From Moellerella sp963519845 (GTDB taxonomy: Bacteria; Pseudomonadota; Gammaproteobacteria; Enterobacterales; Enterobacteriaceae): 64,000 nt of DNA. Location of the stretch: contig CAUQNX010000009.1 in assembly GCA_963519845.1 (NCBI GenBank), forward strand, positions 1 through 64,000. Reading direction: 5' to 3'. Under the pieces are notes generated by a model. That model was not told the DNA's origin, ran no database searches, and saw nothing but the letters and a program-made list of their open reading frames with translations. Below are positions 28,003-37,260 of this stretch, piece after piece (position 1 is the stretch's first letter; each line of letters begins with the position of its first letter). A program made the translations under genes and the position numbers.

Positions 28003-28166
28003 GAATGCAACATTATTATTTTGTGCGTTTATGCTGTACTTGACAGTACATTATTAAAAATAAATAATAAAAATTAGCCTATTAAATATATATGGATATC
28101 AATTAATTATACCAATAGCAGCTTGAATTTCACACAGTATGGGTTAAAAAATATTCTATTATTGTT

Positions 28167-28192
28167 ATATCCCTTCAAAACAAATGGTTGAA
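28167..28192 (+). promoter_or_regulatory. IscR type-2-like site upstream of suf
   Basis: Left arm ATATCCCTTC and right arm ATGGTTGAA keep the defining CCCYT and KKKT positions of the type-2 IscR site; the centre fits less well. As in E. coli it lies upstream of a Fur-like site, at the -35 region. Confidence 0.45.
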
Positions 28193-28215
28193 GTGGTAAG
28201 GGTAATCATTACCAT
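28188..28215 (+). promoter_or_regulatory. Predicted suf promoter with overlapping Fur-like palindrome
   Basis: TTGAAG (28188-28193), 16-base spacer, TACCAT (28210-28215). The palindrome GGTAATCATTACC (28201-28213) has the 6-1-6 shape of a Fur core with one symmetric change per half and overlaps the -10. Fur repression and IscR activation is the E. coli scheme for suf. Confidence 0.45.
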
Positions 28216-28277
28216 GGTAGATACGGATAGCCCGCCGGATAACCGGCTGAAAAGCCACATTATTAGTGAGGTCAAAG

Positions 28278-28649
28278 ATGACTCAGAGCGTTGAAACCTT
28301 TTCTCCTAACGAAGAAACAAAATGGGAAGGCGTAAGTATGACGGACGCTGCCGCCAAGCAGATCCGCAATCTTATGCAGCAAAACCCGAATAGCAAAGGG
28401 CTTTCACTGAGCGTTAAACAATCAGGATGTGCGGGATTTGGCTATATTTTCGAGATGATCGAAAACCCGACAGATGAACATGTTGTTTACCAACAGGATG
28501 GCGCTTTTTTATACGTACAACTCAAAGCTATGCCATATATAGATGGTACCGTCATTGATTATGTCCGTGAAGGTCTTAATCAAATGTTTAAATTTAATAA
28601 TCCCAAAGCTCAACATGCCTGCGGGTGTGGTGAAAGTTTTGGGGTTTAA
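28278..28649 (+). CDS. sufA: Fe-S cluster assembly A-type carrier SufA
   Basis: 123-residue A-type scaffold/carrier. The three ligand cysteines are in the expected places: one in KQSGCAGFGY and two in ACGCGESFGV at the C-terminus. The ATG at 28278 has GAGG 6 bases upstream; a GTG four codons earlier is in frame but would overlap that ribosome site. First gene of sufABCDSE; the leader holds a GCCGG ataa CCGGC hairpin (28234-28247). Confidence 0.96.
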   Translation: MTQSVETFSPNEETKWEGVSMTDAAAKQIRNLMQQNPNSKGLSLSVKQSGCAGFGYIFEMIENPTDEHVVYQQDGAFLYVQLKAMPYIDGTVIDYVREGLNQMFKFNNPKAQHACGCGESFGV

Positions 28650-28662
28650 GTGAAGTCAGATT

Positions 28663-30162
28663 ATGTCTCAGAGCAATATAGAAATTAGCGATGATGTTCA
28701 AAGCTGGCTCGATGATCATCGTTACAAAGAAGGCTTTTTTACCGAGCTTAAAACCGATGAAATGGCAAAAGGAATTAACGAAAATGTCATTCGGGCGATT
28801 TCGGCTAAAAGAAATGAACCCGATTGGATGTTGCAATTTCGTTTAGAAGCCTACCATCATTGGAAGGACATGGAAGAGCCACATTGGTTGAAAGCTAAGT
28901 ATCCAAGTCTCGATTATCAAGAGTATAGCTATTACTCCGCCCCCTCTTGTGGGTCCTGTGATACCACCTGTAGCTCATTAACCGGAGCGGTTCAGGGTAC
29001 AGGCGTTGAACAAACCAATAACTATCTTACTGCCGAAGTGGAAGATGCCTTTAATAAATTAGGCGTTCCAGTACGCGAAGGTAAAGCCGTTGCAGTCGAT
29101 GCGATTTTTGACTCGGTATCTGTTTCTACCACTTATCGTGAAGAGCTCGCAGAACATGGGGTTATCTTCTGTTCATTTGGTGAAGCGATCCACGAGTACC
29201 CAGAGTTAGTTAAAAAATATCTGGGTACTGTAGTTTCCAGTAAAGATAACTTCTTTGCTGCACTCAATGCGGCGGTTGCTTCAGATGGCACCTTTGTTTA
29301 TATCCCGAAAGGGGTAACTTGCCCAATGGAGCTATCGACCTATTTCCGCATCAACGCAGCGAAAACCGGTCAGTTTGAAAGAACCATCTTAATTGCTGAC
29401 GAAGGAAGCTATGTTAGCTATATCGAAGGTTGTTCTGCACCTGTTCGTGATAGCTATCAGTTACATGCTGCCGTAGTTGAAGTGATCATCCACAAAGATG
29501 CTGAAGTCAAATATTCAACAGTGCAAAACTGGTTCTCAGGTGGCGAAAGCGACACTGGCGGTATTTTGAATTTTGTAACCAAACGCGCTCTGTGCGAAGG
29601 TGAAAATTCAAAAATGTCTTGGACTCAATCTGAAACAGGTTCAGCCATTACATGGAAATATCCGAGTGTGATCCTAAAAGGGGACAACTCCGTTGGTGAG
29701 TTCTTCTCTGTTGCCTTAACCAATGGTAACCAGCAAGCAGATACCGGTACTAAGATGATCCATATCGGTAAAAATACTAAATCGACGATTATCTCTAAAG
29801 GGATTTCGGCTGGAAAAAGCCAAAATACCTATCGTGGATTAGTGAAAATTTTACCCGGCGCTGATAATGCACGAAATTTCACCCAGTGTGATTCTATGCT
29901 TATTGGTACTGAATGTGGTGCCCATACTTTCCCTTATGTTGAGGTGAAAAATAATAGTGCTCAGTTAGAGCATGAGGCAACCACTTCCCGAATTGGTGAA
30001 GATCAGCTTTTTTACTGTTTACAGCGTGGGATCAGCGAAGATAACGCTATTTCAATGATCGTCAATGGATTCTGTAAAGATGTTTTCTCCGAGCTACCAC
30101 TTGAGTTTGCGGTTGAAGCACAAAAATTATTGGCAATCAGCTTAGAACATAGTGTTGGTTGA
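28663..30162 (+). CDS. sufB: Fe-S cluster scaffold subunit SufB
   Basis: Main scaffold subunit of the SufBC2D complex, on which [Fe-S] clusters are built in the cytoplasm. 499 residues, with a right-handed beta-helix core. The essential cysteine corresponds to C409 in NFTQCDSM (E. coli C405). The N-terminal CGSCDTTCSS cysteines are conserved too. It follows sufA by 13 bases and precedes sufC. Confidence 0.97.
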   Translation: MSQSNIEISDDVQSWLDDHRYKEGFFTELKTDEMAKGINENVIRAISAKRNEPDWMLQFRLEAYHHWKDMEEPHWLKAKYPSLDYQEYSYYSAPSCGSCDTTCSSLTGAVQGTGVEQTNNYLTAEVEDAFNKLGVPVREGKAVAVDAIFDSVSVSTTYREELAEHGVIFCSFGEAIHEYPELVKKYLGTVVSSKDNFFAALNAAVASDGTFVYIPKGVTCPMELSTYFRINAAKTGQFERTILIADEGSYVSYIEGCSAPVRDSYQLHAAVVEVIIHKDAEVKYSTVQNWFSGGESDTGGILNFVTKRALCEGENSKMSWTQSETGSAITWKYPSVILKGDNSVGEFFSVALTNGNQQADTGTKMIHIGKNTKSTIISKGISAGKSQNTYRGLVKILPGADNARNFTQCDSMLIGTECGAHTFPYVEVKNNSAQLEHEATTSRIGEDQLFYCLQRGISEDNAISMIVNGFCKDVFSELPLEFAVEAQKLLAISLEHSVG

Positions 30163-30207
30163 TAAGTATTCATTTTAAGAACGTCTATCGTTCGAAGGCA
30201 TGTTGAT

Positions 30208-30954
30208 ATGTTAAGTGTTAAAAATTTACATGTGAGTGTGGAAGGTAATGAGATCCTGAAAGGATTGTCATTAGAGGTCAAAGCCGGTGAAGTCCATGCC
30301 ATTATGGGGCCGAACGGTTCGGGTAAAAGTACCTTATCCTCAGCTCTTGCGGGACGTGAAGAGTATGAGATTGATAGCGGCGAAATTCTGTTTAAAGGCA
30401 AAAATCTATTAGATTTAGAGCCTGAAGAACGTGCTGGCGAAGGTATTTTTCTGGCGTTCCAATACCCAGTCGAGATCCCTGGCGTAAGTAACCAGTTTTT
30501 CTTACAAACAGCGGTTAACTCAGTGAGAGAATATCGTCAGCAAGAGACATTAGATCGTTTTGATTTTCAAGACTTTATTGAAGATAAGATCGCCTTGCTC
30601 GATATGCCACAAGATTTGCTAACACGTTCTGTTAACGTCGGTTTCTCTGGCGGTGAAAAGAAACGTAATGATATCTTGCAAATGGCTGCACTTGAGCCGC
30701 AACTTTGTATCCTTGATGAGACTGACTCAGGATTGGATATCGATGCGTTGAAAGTAGTTGCTAATGGCGTTAACTCGCTACGCAATGAAAATCGTTCATT
30801 TATTATCGTGACGCATTACCAGCGTATTCTCGATTATGTTAAACCAGACTTTGTGCATGTCCTCTATCAAGGCAAAATCATCAAATCTGGAGATTTCAGT
30901 TTAGCGAAAAAACTGGAGGAGCAGGGATATGGCTGGCTTATTGAGCAACAGTGA
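30208..30954 (+). CDS. sufC: Fe-S assembly ATPase SufC
   Basis: 248-residue soluble ABC-type ATPase of SufBC2D. Walker A GPNGSGKST (34-42), signature FSGGEKKR, Walker B CILDETDSGLD, and H-loop VTHYQ. The 45-base gap after sufB is short. Its last 26 bases overlap the start of sufD, so the partner subunits are coupled. Confidence 0.97.
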   Translation: MLSVKNLHVSVEGNEILKGLSLEVKAGEVHAIMGPNGSGKSTLSSALAGREEYEIDSGEILFKGKNLLDLEPEERAGEGIFLAFQYPVEIPGVSNQFFLQTAVNSVREYRQQETLDRFDFQDFIEDKIALLDMPQDLLTRSVNVGFSGGEKKRNDILQMAALEPQLCILDETDSGLDIDALKVVANGVNSLRNENRSFIIVTHYQRILDYVKPDFVHVLYQGKIIKSGDFSLAKKLEEQGYGWLIEQQ

Positions 30955-32239
30955 AAAAGCAGAAAAACGCCAACAAGTTGATAGCTTAAATCAAGATGCG
31001 TTAAATCGATTTGAAAGCGTTTTTCAGCAAAGTCTGAGCGCACAATCTCAACATGGGGTTGCCCATTGGGAACAAGTGAAGAAAACGGGTTTTCCCGCGT
31101 TTCGTCATGAAGACTGGCATTACACACCTTTGAATACGGTTTTAACTACCACTTATCAGCGTAGTCAGCATCAGATCGATGAAGCTGTGTGTGAGAAGCT
31201 ATCACTGGCGATCGATGCCTATCGTCTGATTCTGGTCGATGGTCATTTTATTCCAACATTAAGCTCAGCTGATTTTGGTCCTTACCAAGTCTCTTTGCTA
31301 GATAATAAAGATGAATTACCGCAAGCCATTAACGGTGAGATATTTTTACATCTAACAGAAAGTTTAGCTGAACAGCCGATGCTGATTAACTTGCCCGCCA
31401 ATAAGATCGCAGAGAAACCTATTTATCTGCTGAATATTACTAGCGGTTCACCATCAGAAGAGTCATTAGCTACCAGTCACTATCGCTATCACTTTAAATT
31501 AGGCGCGAATAGCTCCGCACAAGTGATTGAGCATTATGTCAGTTTGGATGCGCAGAGCCGCCATATGACTGGGAGTCGACTCACGGCAGAAGTGGGCGAT
31601 AATGCACAGTTCCGCCATATCAAGCTAAATTTTGAGAATGCGTTGGGGCAACATTTTTCCCATAATGACCTGACCGTTGGCCGTGATAGCCAAGTCCAAA
31701 GCACCGGATTTTTATTGGGCTCATTATTAGCACGCTACAATACCAGTGTGCGACTTGAAGGTGAAAATGCCAATCTATCGGTCAATAGCCTATTGTTACC
31801 TAAGGGTAGCGAAATTGCCGATACACGGACCTATTTAGAACATAATCAAGGGCACTGTCAAAGTAAGCAGTTGCACAAGATTATTGCAATGGATCAGAGT
31901 AAAGCCGTATTTAATGGCATGATCAAGGTTGCACCTCATGCGCTAAAAACTGATGGTCAAATGACCAACAATAATTTGATGTTAGGCAGTAAAGCTGAGA
32001 TTGATACTAAACCTCAGTTAGAGATCTATGCTGATGACGTTAAATGTGGCCATGGCGCGACAATTGGTCGTATCGATAATGAACAGCTATTTTATCTGCG
32101 TTCTCGTGGTATCGATGAAAAATCCGCTAAACACATGATCATTATTGCCTTTGCTGCTGAGTTAACTGAGCTTGTCGAAGAGGGTGTGTTAAAAAACACT
32201 ATCATGCAACATATTCATCAGCGTTTGGACGAGGTTTAA
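30929..32239 (+). CDS. sufD: Fe-S cluster assembly protein SufD
   Basis: 436-residue paralogue of SufB, needed for iron entry into the SufBC2D complex. The C-terminal DVKCGHGATIG, containing the histidine equivalent to E. coli H360, is kept. It begins MAGLLS inside the 3' end of sufC, with GGAG 7 bases upstream; E. coli SufD begins with MAGL as well. Confidence 0.96.
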   Translation: MAGLLSNSEKAEKRQQVDSLNQDALNRFESVFQQSLSAQSQHGVAHWEQVKKTGFPAFRHEDWHYTPLNTVLTTTYQRSQHQIDEAVCEKLSLAIDAYRLILVDGHFIPTLSSADFGPYQVSLLDNKDELPQAINGEIFLHLTESLAEQPMLINLPANKIAEKPIYLLNITSGSPSEESLATSHYRYHFKLGANSSAQVIEHYVSLDAQSRHMTGSRLTAEVGDNAQFRHIKLNFENALGQHFSHNDLTVGRDSQVQSTGFLLGSLLARYNTSVRLEGENANLSVNSLLLPKGSEIADTRTYLEHNQGHCQSKQLHKIIAMDQSKAVFNGMIKVAPHALKTDGQMTNNNLMLGSKAEIDTKPQLEIYADDVKCGHGATIGRIDNEQLFYLRSRGIDEKSAKHMIIIAFAAELTELVEEGVLKNTIMQHIHQRLDEV

Positions 32240-32241
32240 TC

Positions 32242-33480
32242 ATGACATATTCAGTCGATAAAGTGAGAGCAGATTTTCCGATCTTATCTCAGGAAATTAA
32301 TGGTCATCCATTAGTTTATTTAGATAGTGCTGCCAGTGCGCAAAAGCCGCTTCAGGTGATTGAACATGAAAGTGATTTTACTCTACATCATTATGCGGCA
32401 GTACATCGTGGCGTTCACACATTAAGTGCTGAAGCCACAACGATGATGGAGCAAGTTCGCCAAAAAGCGGCGGATTTTATTCATGCCTCATCGGCTGAAG
32501 AGATTGTCTTTGTTAAAGGCACAACAGAAGCGATAAATTTGATTGCTAATAGTTTTGGCAGAAAATTTATTCAGTCTGGTGATAATATTCTGATCACTGA
32601 GATGGAACATCACGCCAATATTGTGCCTTGGTTTATGCTAGCGGAGTCGCAAGACATCGAGATCCGCGTTATCCCCGTCAGTGCGGATGGCGAGTTGATT
32701 CTCGATAATCTAGAACAGTTGATTGATGAGCGTACGCGTCTATTGAGCTTTACGCATATTTCGAATGTGCTAGGTACGCCGAATCCCGTTCAACAGATTA
32801 TTAAGCAAGCAAGAGCCATTGCCAGCCGTAAAGGTGGGCACTTATCTGTGCTGGTGGATGGTGCTCAAAGTATCACTCATCAGAAAATTGATGTTCAAGC
32901 ATTGGATTGTGATTTTTATGTGTTCTCCGGCCATAAACTCTACGCACCGACAGGTATTGGTGTGTTATATGGCAAGAGAGCACTGCTTGAGCAACTCCCA
33001 CCTTGGGAAGGCGGCGGTGCGATGATCCGTGAAGTCAGCTTAAAGCGGGGTATCAGTTACACGGATATTCCATGGCGTTTTGAAGCGGGCACGCCCAATG
33101 TTAGCGGTATTATTGGATTAGGCGCAGCTTTTGATTATCTGCAAAATCTGGGGCTAGAAGCGATTTTTGCTCACGAAGCGGAAGTGATGGCTTATGCGCT
33201 GGAACGATTAGCCGAAGTGAAATCCCTTCGACTCTATGGGCCTGCATCACGGGAAGGGGTGATTGCCTTTAATTTGGGCGTACACCATGCCTACGACGTG
33301 GGCGCATTTCTAGACCAGTATGGTATTGCGATACGCACGGGACATCACTGTGCGATGCCCTTGATGGAGTTCTTCGCGGTTCCTGCTATGTGTCGAGCCT
33401 CAATTGCGCTTTATACCAGCAAAGCTGAGATCGACATCTTGGTAAATGCATTACAGCGCGTCGAAAAATTGTTAGGATAG
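32242..33480 (+). CDS. sufS: Cysteine desulfurase SufS
   Basis: Group II PLP cysteine desulfurase of 412 residues, which supplies sulfur to SufE. The PLP lysine is K232 in FSGHKLYAPTG; the persulfide cysteine is C370 in RTGHHCAMPLM, on the short loop typical of group II enzymes. EMEHHANIVPW holds the stacking histidines. It starts two bases after the sufD stop. Confidence 0.97.
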   Translation: MTYSVDKVRADFPILSQEINGHPLVYLDSAASAQKPLQVIEHESDFTLHHYAAVHRGVHTLSAEATTMMEQVRQKAADFIHASSAEEIVFVKGTTEAINLIANSFGRKFIQSGDNILITEMEHHANIVPWFMLAESQDIEIRVIPVSADGELILDNLEQLIDERTRLLSFTHISNVLGTPNPVQQIIKQARAIASRKGGHLSVLVDGAQSITHQKIDVQALDCDFYVFSGHKLYAPTGIGVLYGKRALLEQLPPWEGGGAMIREVSLKRGISYTDIPWRFEAGTPNVSGIIGLGAAFDYLQNLGLEAIFAHEAEVMAYALERLAEVKSLRLYGPASREGVIAFNLGVHHAYDVGAFLDQYGIAIRTGHHCAMPLMEFFAVPAMCRASIALYTSKAEIDILVNALQRVEKLLG

Positions 33481-33513
33481 TCGATATTTTTTCATTCTGA
33501 TTAAGGAAGTGTC

Positions 33514-33930
33514 ATGGCGGTTTTGCCTGATGAAACTAAACTCGTGCGGAATTTCTTACGTTGTCAAAATTGGGAAGAACGCTATCTTTATATGATCGAG
33601 CTCGGGGGCAGGCTATCACCACTTTCTGATCTGCAACGGCAAGATGAGAATCTTATCGCAGGTTGTCAAAGCCAAGTGTGGATCGATATGCAAAAACAAG
33701 CCGATGGCACTATCACCTTTGCTGGCGACAGTGATGCAGCGATTGTCAAAGGCTTAGTGGCGATTGTGATTATTCTGTTTCAAGGCAAAACAGCGGTAGA
33801 GATCTTAGCGACAGATGTGAAATCTTTCTTTCAGCAATTATCGTTAGAGCAACACCTTACGCCATCGCGCACGCAAGGTTTAAATGCCATGATCAAAACC
33901 ATACTCTACCGAGCGGGTTTTCTGGGCTAA
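33514..33930 (+). CDS. sufE: Sulfur acceptor SufE
   Basis: 138-residue partner of SufS; takes persulfide sulfur on C51 in the segment LIAGCQSQVW, the same position as in E. coli, and hands it to SufB. The ATG at 33514 follows AAGGAAG. Last gene of the suf operon; a terminator follows within 35 bases. Confidence 0.96.
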   Translation: MAVLPDETKLVRNFLRCQNWEERYLYMIELGGRLSPLSDLQRQDENLIAGCQSQVWIDMQKQADGTITFAGDSDAAIVKGLVAIVIILFQGKTAVEILATDVKSFFQQLSLEQHLTPSRTQGLNAMIKTILYRAGFLG

Positions 33931-33964
33931 TAAAAAACAGCTTATATCTGCCATATACAATTGA

Positions 33965-33995
33965 AAAGGCCATCCTTCTACAGGGTGGCCTTTTT
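33965..33995 (+). terminator. Rho-independent terminator of the suf operon
   Basis: AGGCCATCC / GGGTGGCCT stem with one G-U pair and an 7-8 base loop, then TTTTT. Confidence 0.85.
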
Positions 33996-34047
33996 ACATT
34001 AAGATTTTATTGATCCAGCTAACATTTCCTACGTACCTTTCTGTAAT

Positions 34048-34103
34048 GATATTGCTTATCATTATCACAGTTGATAATATTAATGATAATGATATTCATT
34101 TAA
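34048..34103 (+). promoter_or_regulatory. Two Fur boxes before the siderophore uptake locus
   Basis: GATATTGCTTATCATTATC (34048-34066) matches the 19-base Fur consensus in 16 positions, and GATAATGATATTCATTTAA (34085-34103) in 15. They are 18 bases apart and end 27 bases before the first start codon, covering the whole promoter. Confidence 0.8.
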
Positions 34104-34130
34104 AAAATACTATTCTGAAAGAGATACCAG

Positions 34131-35099
34131 ATGATAAAATCGGTGAAGCTTATAGGGATCATTAGGTTGATAGCCGCCTGCGCGATCTTGGTAAATATGT
34201 CAACTGCGGCAGCTCAAGTAGGGGCGGATAGCCAATCATGGCCAAGAACCTTTACTAGCGCCGATGGTTCAACCACTGAAATCAAGCAAAAACCGCAACG
34301 TATTTTATCCACCTCGGTGTCAATTACGGGAACATTATTGTCGATTGATGCACCTGTTATTGCTAGTTCAGCAGCCAGTAATGGTCAATTTTTTGAACAG
34401 TGGCAGTCGATCGCTGGGCAGAGAAAAGTTGAGAAACTGTGGCCAGCAGGTGGGCTTGATTTAGAGATGATCTATGTTTACGCGCCTGATTTAATTGTAG
34501 TTTCAACAAGTGGTGCCGATTCGGTATACCCCCATATCGCTCAATTACGCCAAATTGCACCAACCATATTGCTTGATTATGGTAAACAGAGTTGGCAAAA
34601 ACTAGCGATCCAACTCGGTGAGGCGACAGGGCGTGAAGCTGAAGTCGCTGTGGTGTTACAAAATTTTGATAACTATATCACTGAGAATAAAGCAAAAATA
34701 AAGTTACCCGAAGGTAAAGCCAATATTATCAGTTACTTTGGTCCGGGTACGGTAAACCCGATTTCAACGGAAAATAGTCCTCATGCCATCTTGTTAAAAC
34801 AGTTGGGTTTCGCAATTGAAAGTGCAGATCCTGCATGGCAGACAGACGGTAAGCCAATTACTGATTTTGTTTGGGCTCAATATGAAAATTTAACTCAGCT
34901 CACCGCACCCACCACTTTCTTGATCAGAGCGACAGCAAAAGATGCCAATGAGTTTATGGCCGATAGGATCTTGGCAAATTTACCTTCAGTAACAACCAAG
35001 CAAGTTTATGGTCTAGGCTCAAACTCTTTCCGAATTGACTTTTATAGCGCAAAGGAAATTATTGACGATATCGTCAATCAATTTAGTCAAAATGATTAA
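34131..35099 (+). CDS. Periplasmic iron-siderophore binding protein (FepB-like)
   Basis: 322 residues with a signal peptide (cleavage near AAA-QVG, about residue 28) and a type III periplasmic binding fold. It shows FepB-like features such as KPQRILSTSVSITGTLLSIDAPV. It would receive an Fe-siderophore from the TonB receptor encoded downstream and pass it to the two permeases. FepB-like sequence hints at a catecholate ligand, but specificity cannot be read from sequence. First gene of the Fur-box-controlled locus. Confidence 0.88.
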   Translation: MIKSVKLIGIIRLIAACAILVNMSTAAAQVGADSQSWPRTFTSADGSTTEIKQKPQRILSTSVSITGTLLSIDAPVIASSAASNGQFFEQWQSIAGQRKVEKLWPAGGLDLEMIYVYAPDLIVVSTSGADSVYPHIAQLRQIAPTILLDYGKQSWQKLAIQLGEATGREAEVAVVLQNFDNYITENKAKIKLPEGKANIISYFGPGTVNPISTENSPHAILLKQLGFAIESADPAWQTDGKPITDFVWAQYENLTQLTAPTTFLIRATAKDANEFMADRILANLPSVTTKQVYGLGSNSFRIDFYSAKEIIDDIVNQFSQND

Positions 35100-36114
35100 C
35101 TCTGCCACGTTAAGTAACAATTCAATGGCTAAATGGGGAGTGATTATCAGTATCACTCTTCTTATTCTATTTTCAATGATTAGCTTGTTTGTCGGAAGTC
35201 GAATAGTTTCGATGGAGACTACTTGGCAAGCTCTCACTCATTTTGATGCCTCGAATAGCGAACATCTGCTAGTTCGATATTTGCGTCTGCCGCGCACATT
35301 ATTAGCCATAGTTGTGGGTTGTGCTTTGGGCGCTGCGGGCACTATTATGCAGGCATTAACCCGCAATCCCTTGGCTGATCCTGGGTTATTGGGGATTAAC
35401 GCTGGGGCAATGGTAGCGATTGTTTCAGTTATTGCCTTCCTCGGTATTAAAGACGTCACCCTCTATATGTGGTTTGGCTTACTGGGCGCCGCACTTGCTG
35501 GAATTGCTGTCTATATATTGGGTGGTATTTACCGAGGATTAAATCCCATTCGTATGGTGCTATCGGGTGCGGCTTTATCGGTAGTACTAATGGCCATCAC
35601 CCATATTATTACTGTGAATAGTAATGAGCAGGTGTTCGATCAATTTCGCCATTGGGTAGTAGGTTCATTGCAAGGACGTGGATTTGATGTGTTGCTTCCT
35701 ATCACTGCCCTAGTGATTGTGGGCACTGTTATCGCTTTCTCTTTAACGCGCTCATTAGATATTGTGGCTTTGGGTGAAGAGCATAGTCAATCTTTGGGCA
35801 TTAATCAGAAACGTATCTGGCTATTATCGGCATTAGTTATTGTTTTGCTGGCGGGTAGCGCGACGGCAGCAGTTGGGCCGATCAGTTTTCTTGGCTTAAC
35901 GGCTCCGCATTTTGCGCGCCGAATTGTTGGTACTGACTATCGACGTATTCTTCCTTTTGCCATGCTTATTTCGGCGGCCATAATGCTGATGGCGGACTGC
36001 CTTGGGCGTATGATCAGTATGCCCGGCGAAATCAGCGTTGGCATAATGGTCTCCATCTTGGGTGGACCCTTTTTCATCTATTTAGCTAAACGCTTACGGG
36101 TGATTGGCCTATGA
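35092..36114 (+). CDS. Iron-siderophore ABC transporter permease (FepD-like)
   Basis: FecCD-family permease of 340 residues with about nine hydrophobic segments. Motifs: RLPRTLLAIVVGCALGAAG early, GPISFLGLTAPHFARRIVG later (ATPase contact). The ATG at 35092 overlaps the preceding stop by 8 bases; a start 19 codons earlier lies deep within the previous gene, and a later ATG (35125) is possible. It is coupled to the second permease by ATGA. Confidence 0.9.
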   Translation: MINSATLSNNSMAKWGVIISITLLILFSMISLFVGSRIVSMETTWQALTHFDASNSEHLLVRYLRLPRTLLAIVVGCALGAAGTIMQALTRNPLADPGLLGINAGAMVAIVSVIAFLGIKDVTLYMWFGLLGAALAGIAVYILGGIYRGLNPIRMVLSGAALSVVLMAITHIITVNSNEQVFDQFRHWVVGSLQGRGFDVLLPITALVIVGTVIAFSLTRSLDIVALGEEHSQSLGINQKRIWLLSALVIVLLAGSATAAVGPISFLGLTAPHFARRIVGTDYRRILPFAMLISAAIMLMADCLGRMISMPGEISVGIMVSILGGPFFIYLAKRLRVIGL

Positions 36115-37151
36115 AACCGACAATCACAGGTAAAGTCTTTCGTGTGGGGCGCTACTCTTGGGTGGTCTCGCCACGTAATATTAGCGTTTTATTGATGTTA
36201 TTTTTAATTATTATTGCTGTATCTATTATCTCGATCACTATCGGAAAATTTGCCATTAATTTTAGCGATATTATACAGGCGTTTTTCGAGCAGCAAAGCG
36301 GCAGTATTAGCGAAAAAATTATTCTAGATATCCGAGTCCCACGTTTATTAACGGCGTTAGCGGTTGGCGCTTCTTTGGGAATATCAGGGGCGATATTCCA
36401 ATCGGTTTCACGCAATGTATTAGGATCGCCGGATATTATCGGATTTACCACAGGTGCCGCAACAGGGGCGTTATTACAGATTATTGTGTTTAATGGCGGT
36501 GTTATCGACATTGCTATTTCTGCTATTTTAGGGGGTGTTTTTACCGCCGCCGCTGTCTATTTCCTTTCACTCAATTCGGGTTCAATGACGGGTTATCGCA
36601 TGATCCTAATCGGCATTGGTGTCGGCTCTATTTTAAGTGCATTTAATGGCCTTTTGCTGGTTAAAGGCAATATCGATAATGCGATGGTAGCAAACTTATG
36701 GCTAGCGGGCTCACTTAATGCGCGGACATGGCAACATGTTTATCCAACCTATATCGGCTTGATTATTATTATTCCCATTCTGTTAATACAGGCGAAAAAA
36801 CTCACTTTGATGGAGATGGGGGATGATATGGCGCGTCAGTTGGGAGTTAATATCGAGCGAACTCGACTGATTATGGTGTTCAGTGCGGTTATTTTAGCCG
36901 CTTTAGCTACGGGTGCCGCCGGGCCTATTGCCTTTGTTGCGCTAGCCGCGCCTCAATTAGTTAGCCGTATGACTCACTCTCGCCAGCTACCGATAATAGG
37001 TTCTGCCTTGATGGGGGCGCTATTACTAATATTAGCTGATGTGTTAACTCAGGTTCTACCACTGAAAACGATAATGCCCGTGGGATTAATGACTGGAATT
37101 ATCGGCGGTTTATATCTCGTGTGGTTATTAACCCGCAGTAAAAATATTTAA
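36111..37151 (+). CDS. Iron-siderophore ABC transporter permease (FepG-like)
   Basis: Second FecCD-family permease, 346 residues, forming the heterodimeric channel with its upstream neighbour. It contains DIRVPRLLTALAVGASLG and GPIAFVALAAPQLVSRM. The start overlaps the preceding stop by four bases. It is followed by a 109-base gap and the receptor gene. Confidence 0.9.
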   Translation: MKPTITGKVFRVGRYSWVVSPRNISVLLMLFLIIIAVSIISITIGKFAINFSDIIQAFFEQQSGSISEKIILDIRVPRLLTALAVGASLGISGAIFQSVSRNVLGSPDIIGFTTGAATGALLQIIVFNGGVIDIAISAILGGVFTAAAVYFLSLNSGSMTGYRMILIGIGVGSILSAFNGLLLVKGNIDNAMVANLWLAGSLNARTWQHVYPTYIGLIIIIPILLIQAKKLTLMEMGDDMARQLGVNIERTRLIMVFSAVILAALATGAAGPIAFVALAAPQLVSRMTHSRQLPIIGSALMGALLLILADVLTQVLPLKTIMPVGLMTGIIGGLYLVWLLTRSKNI

Positions 37152-37260
37152 ATTATAAATGTCACAATATTTTTGATCTATGATCACTTTTTAAATTGAA
37201 GTCGTGAAGAGCATTTTTCTAATAAAAATAAAATAAATAGCTAAGATAGGGATCAAGGTA

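Noticed and set aside
28001..28057. 18-residue hydrophobic frame (MNATLLFCAFMLYLTVHY) upstream of suf
   Set aside because: Its ATG overlaps the TATAAT element and there is no ribosome site in range.
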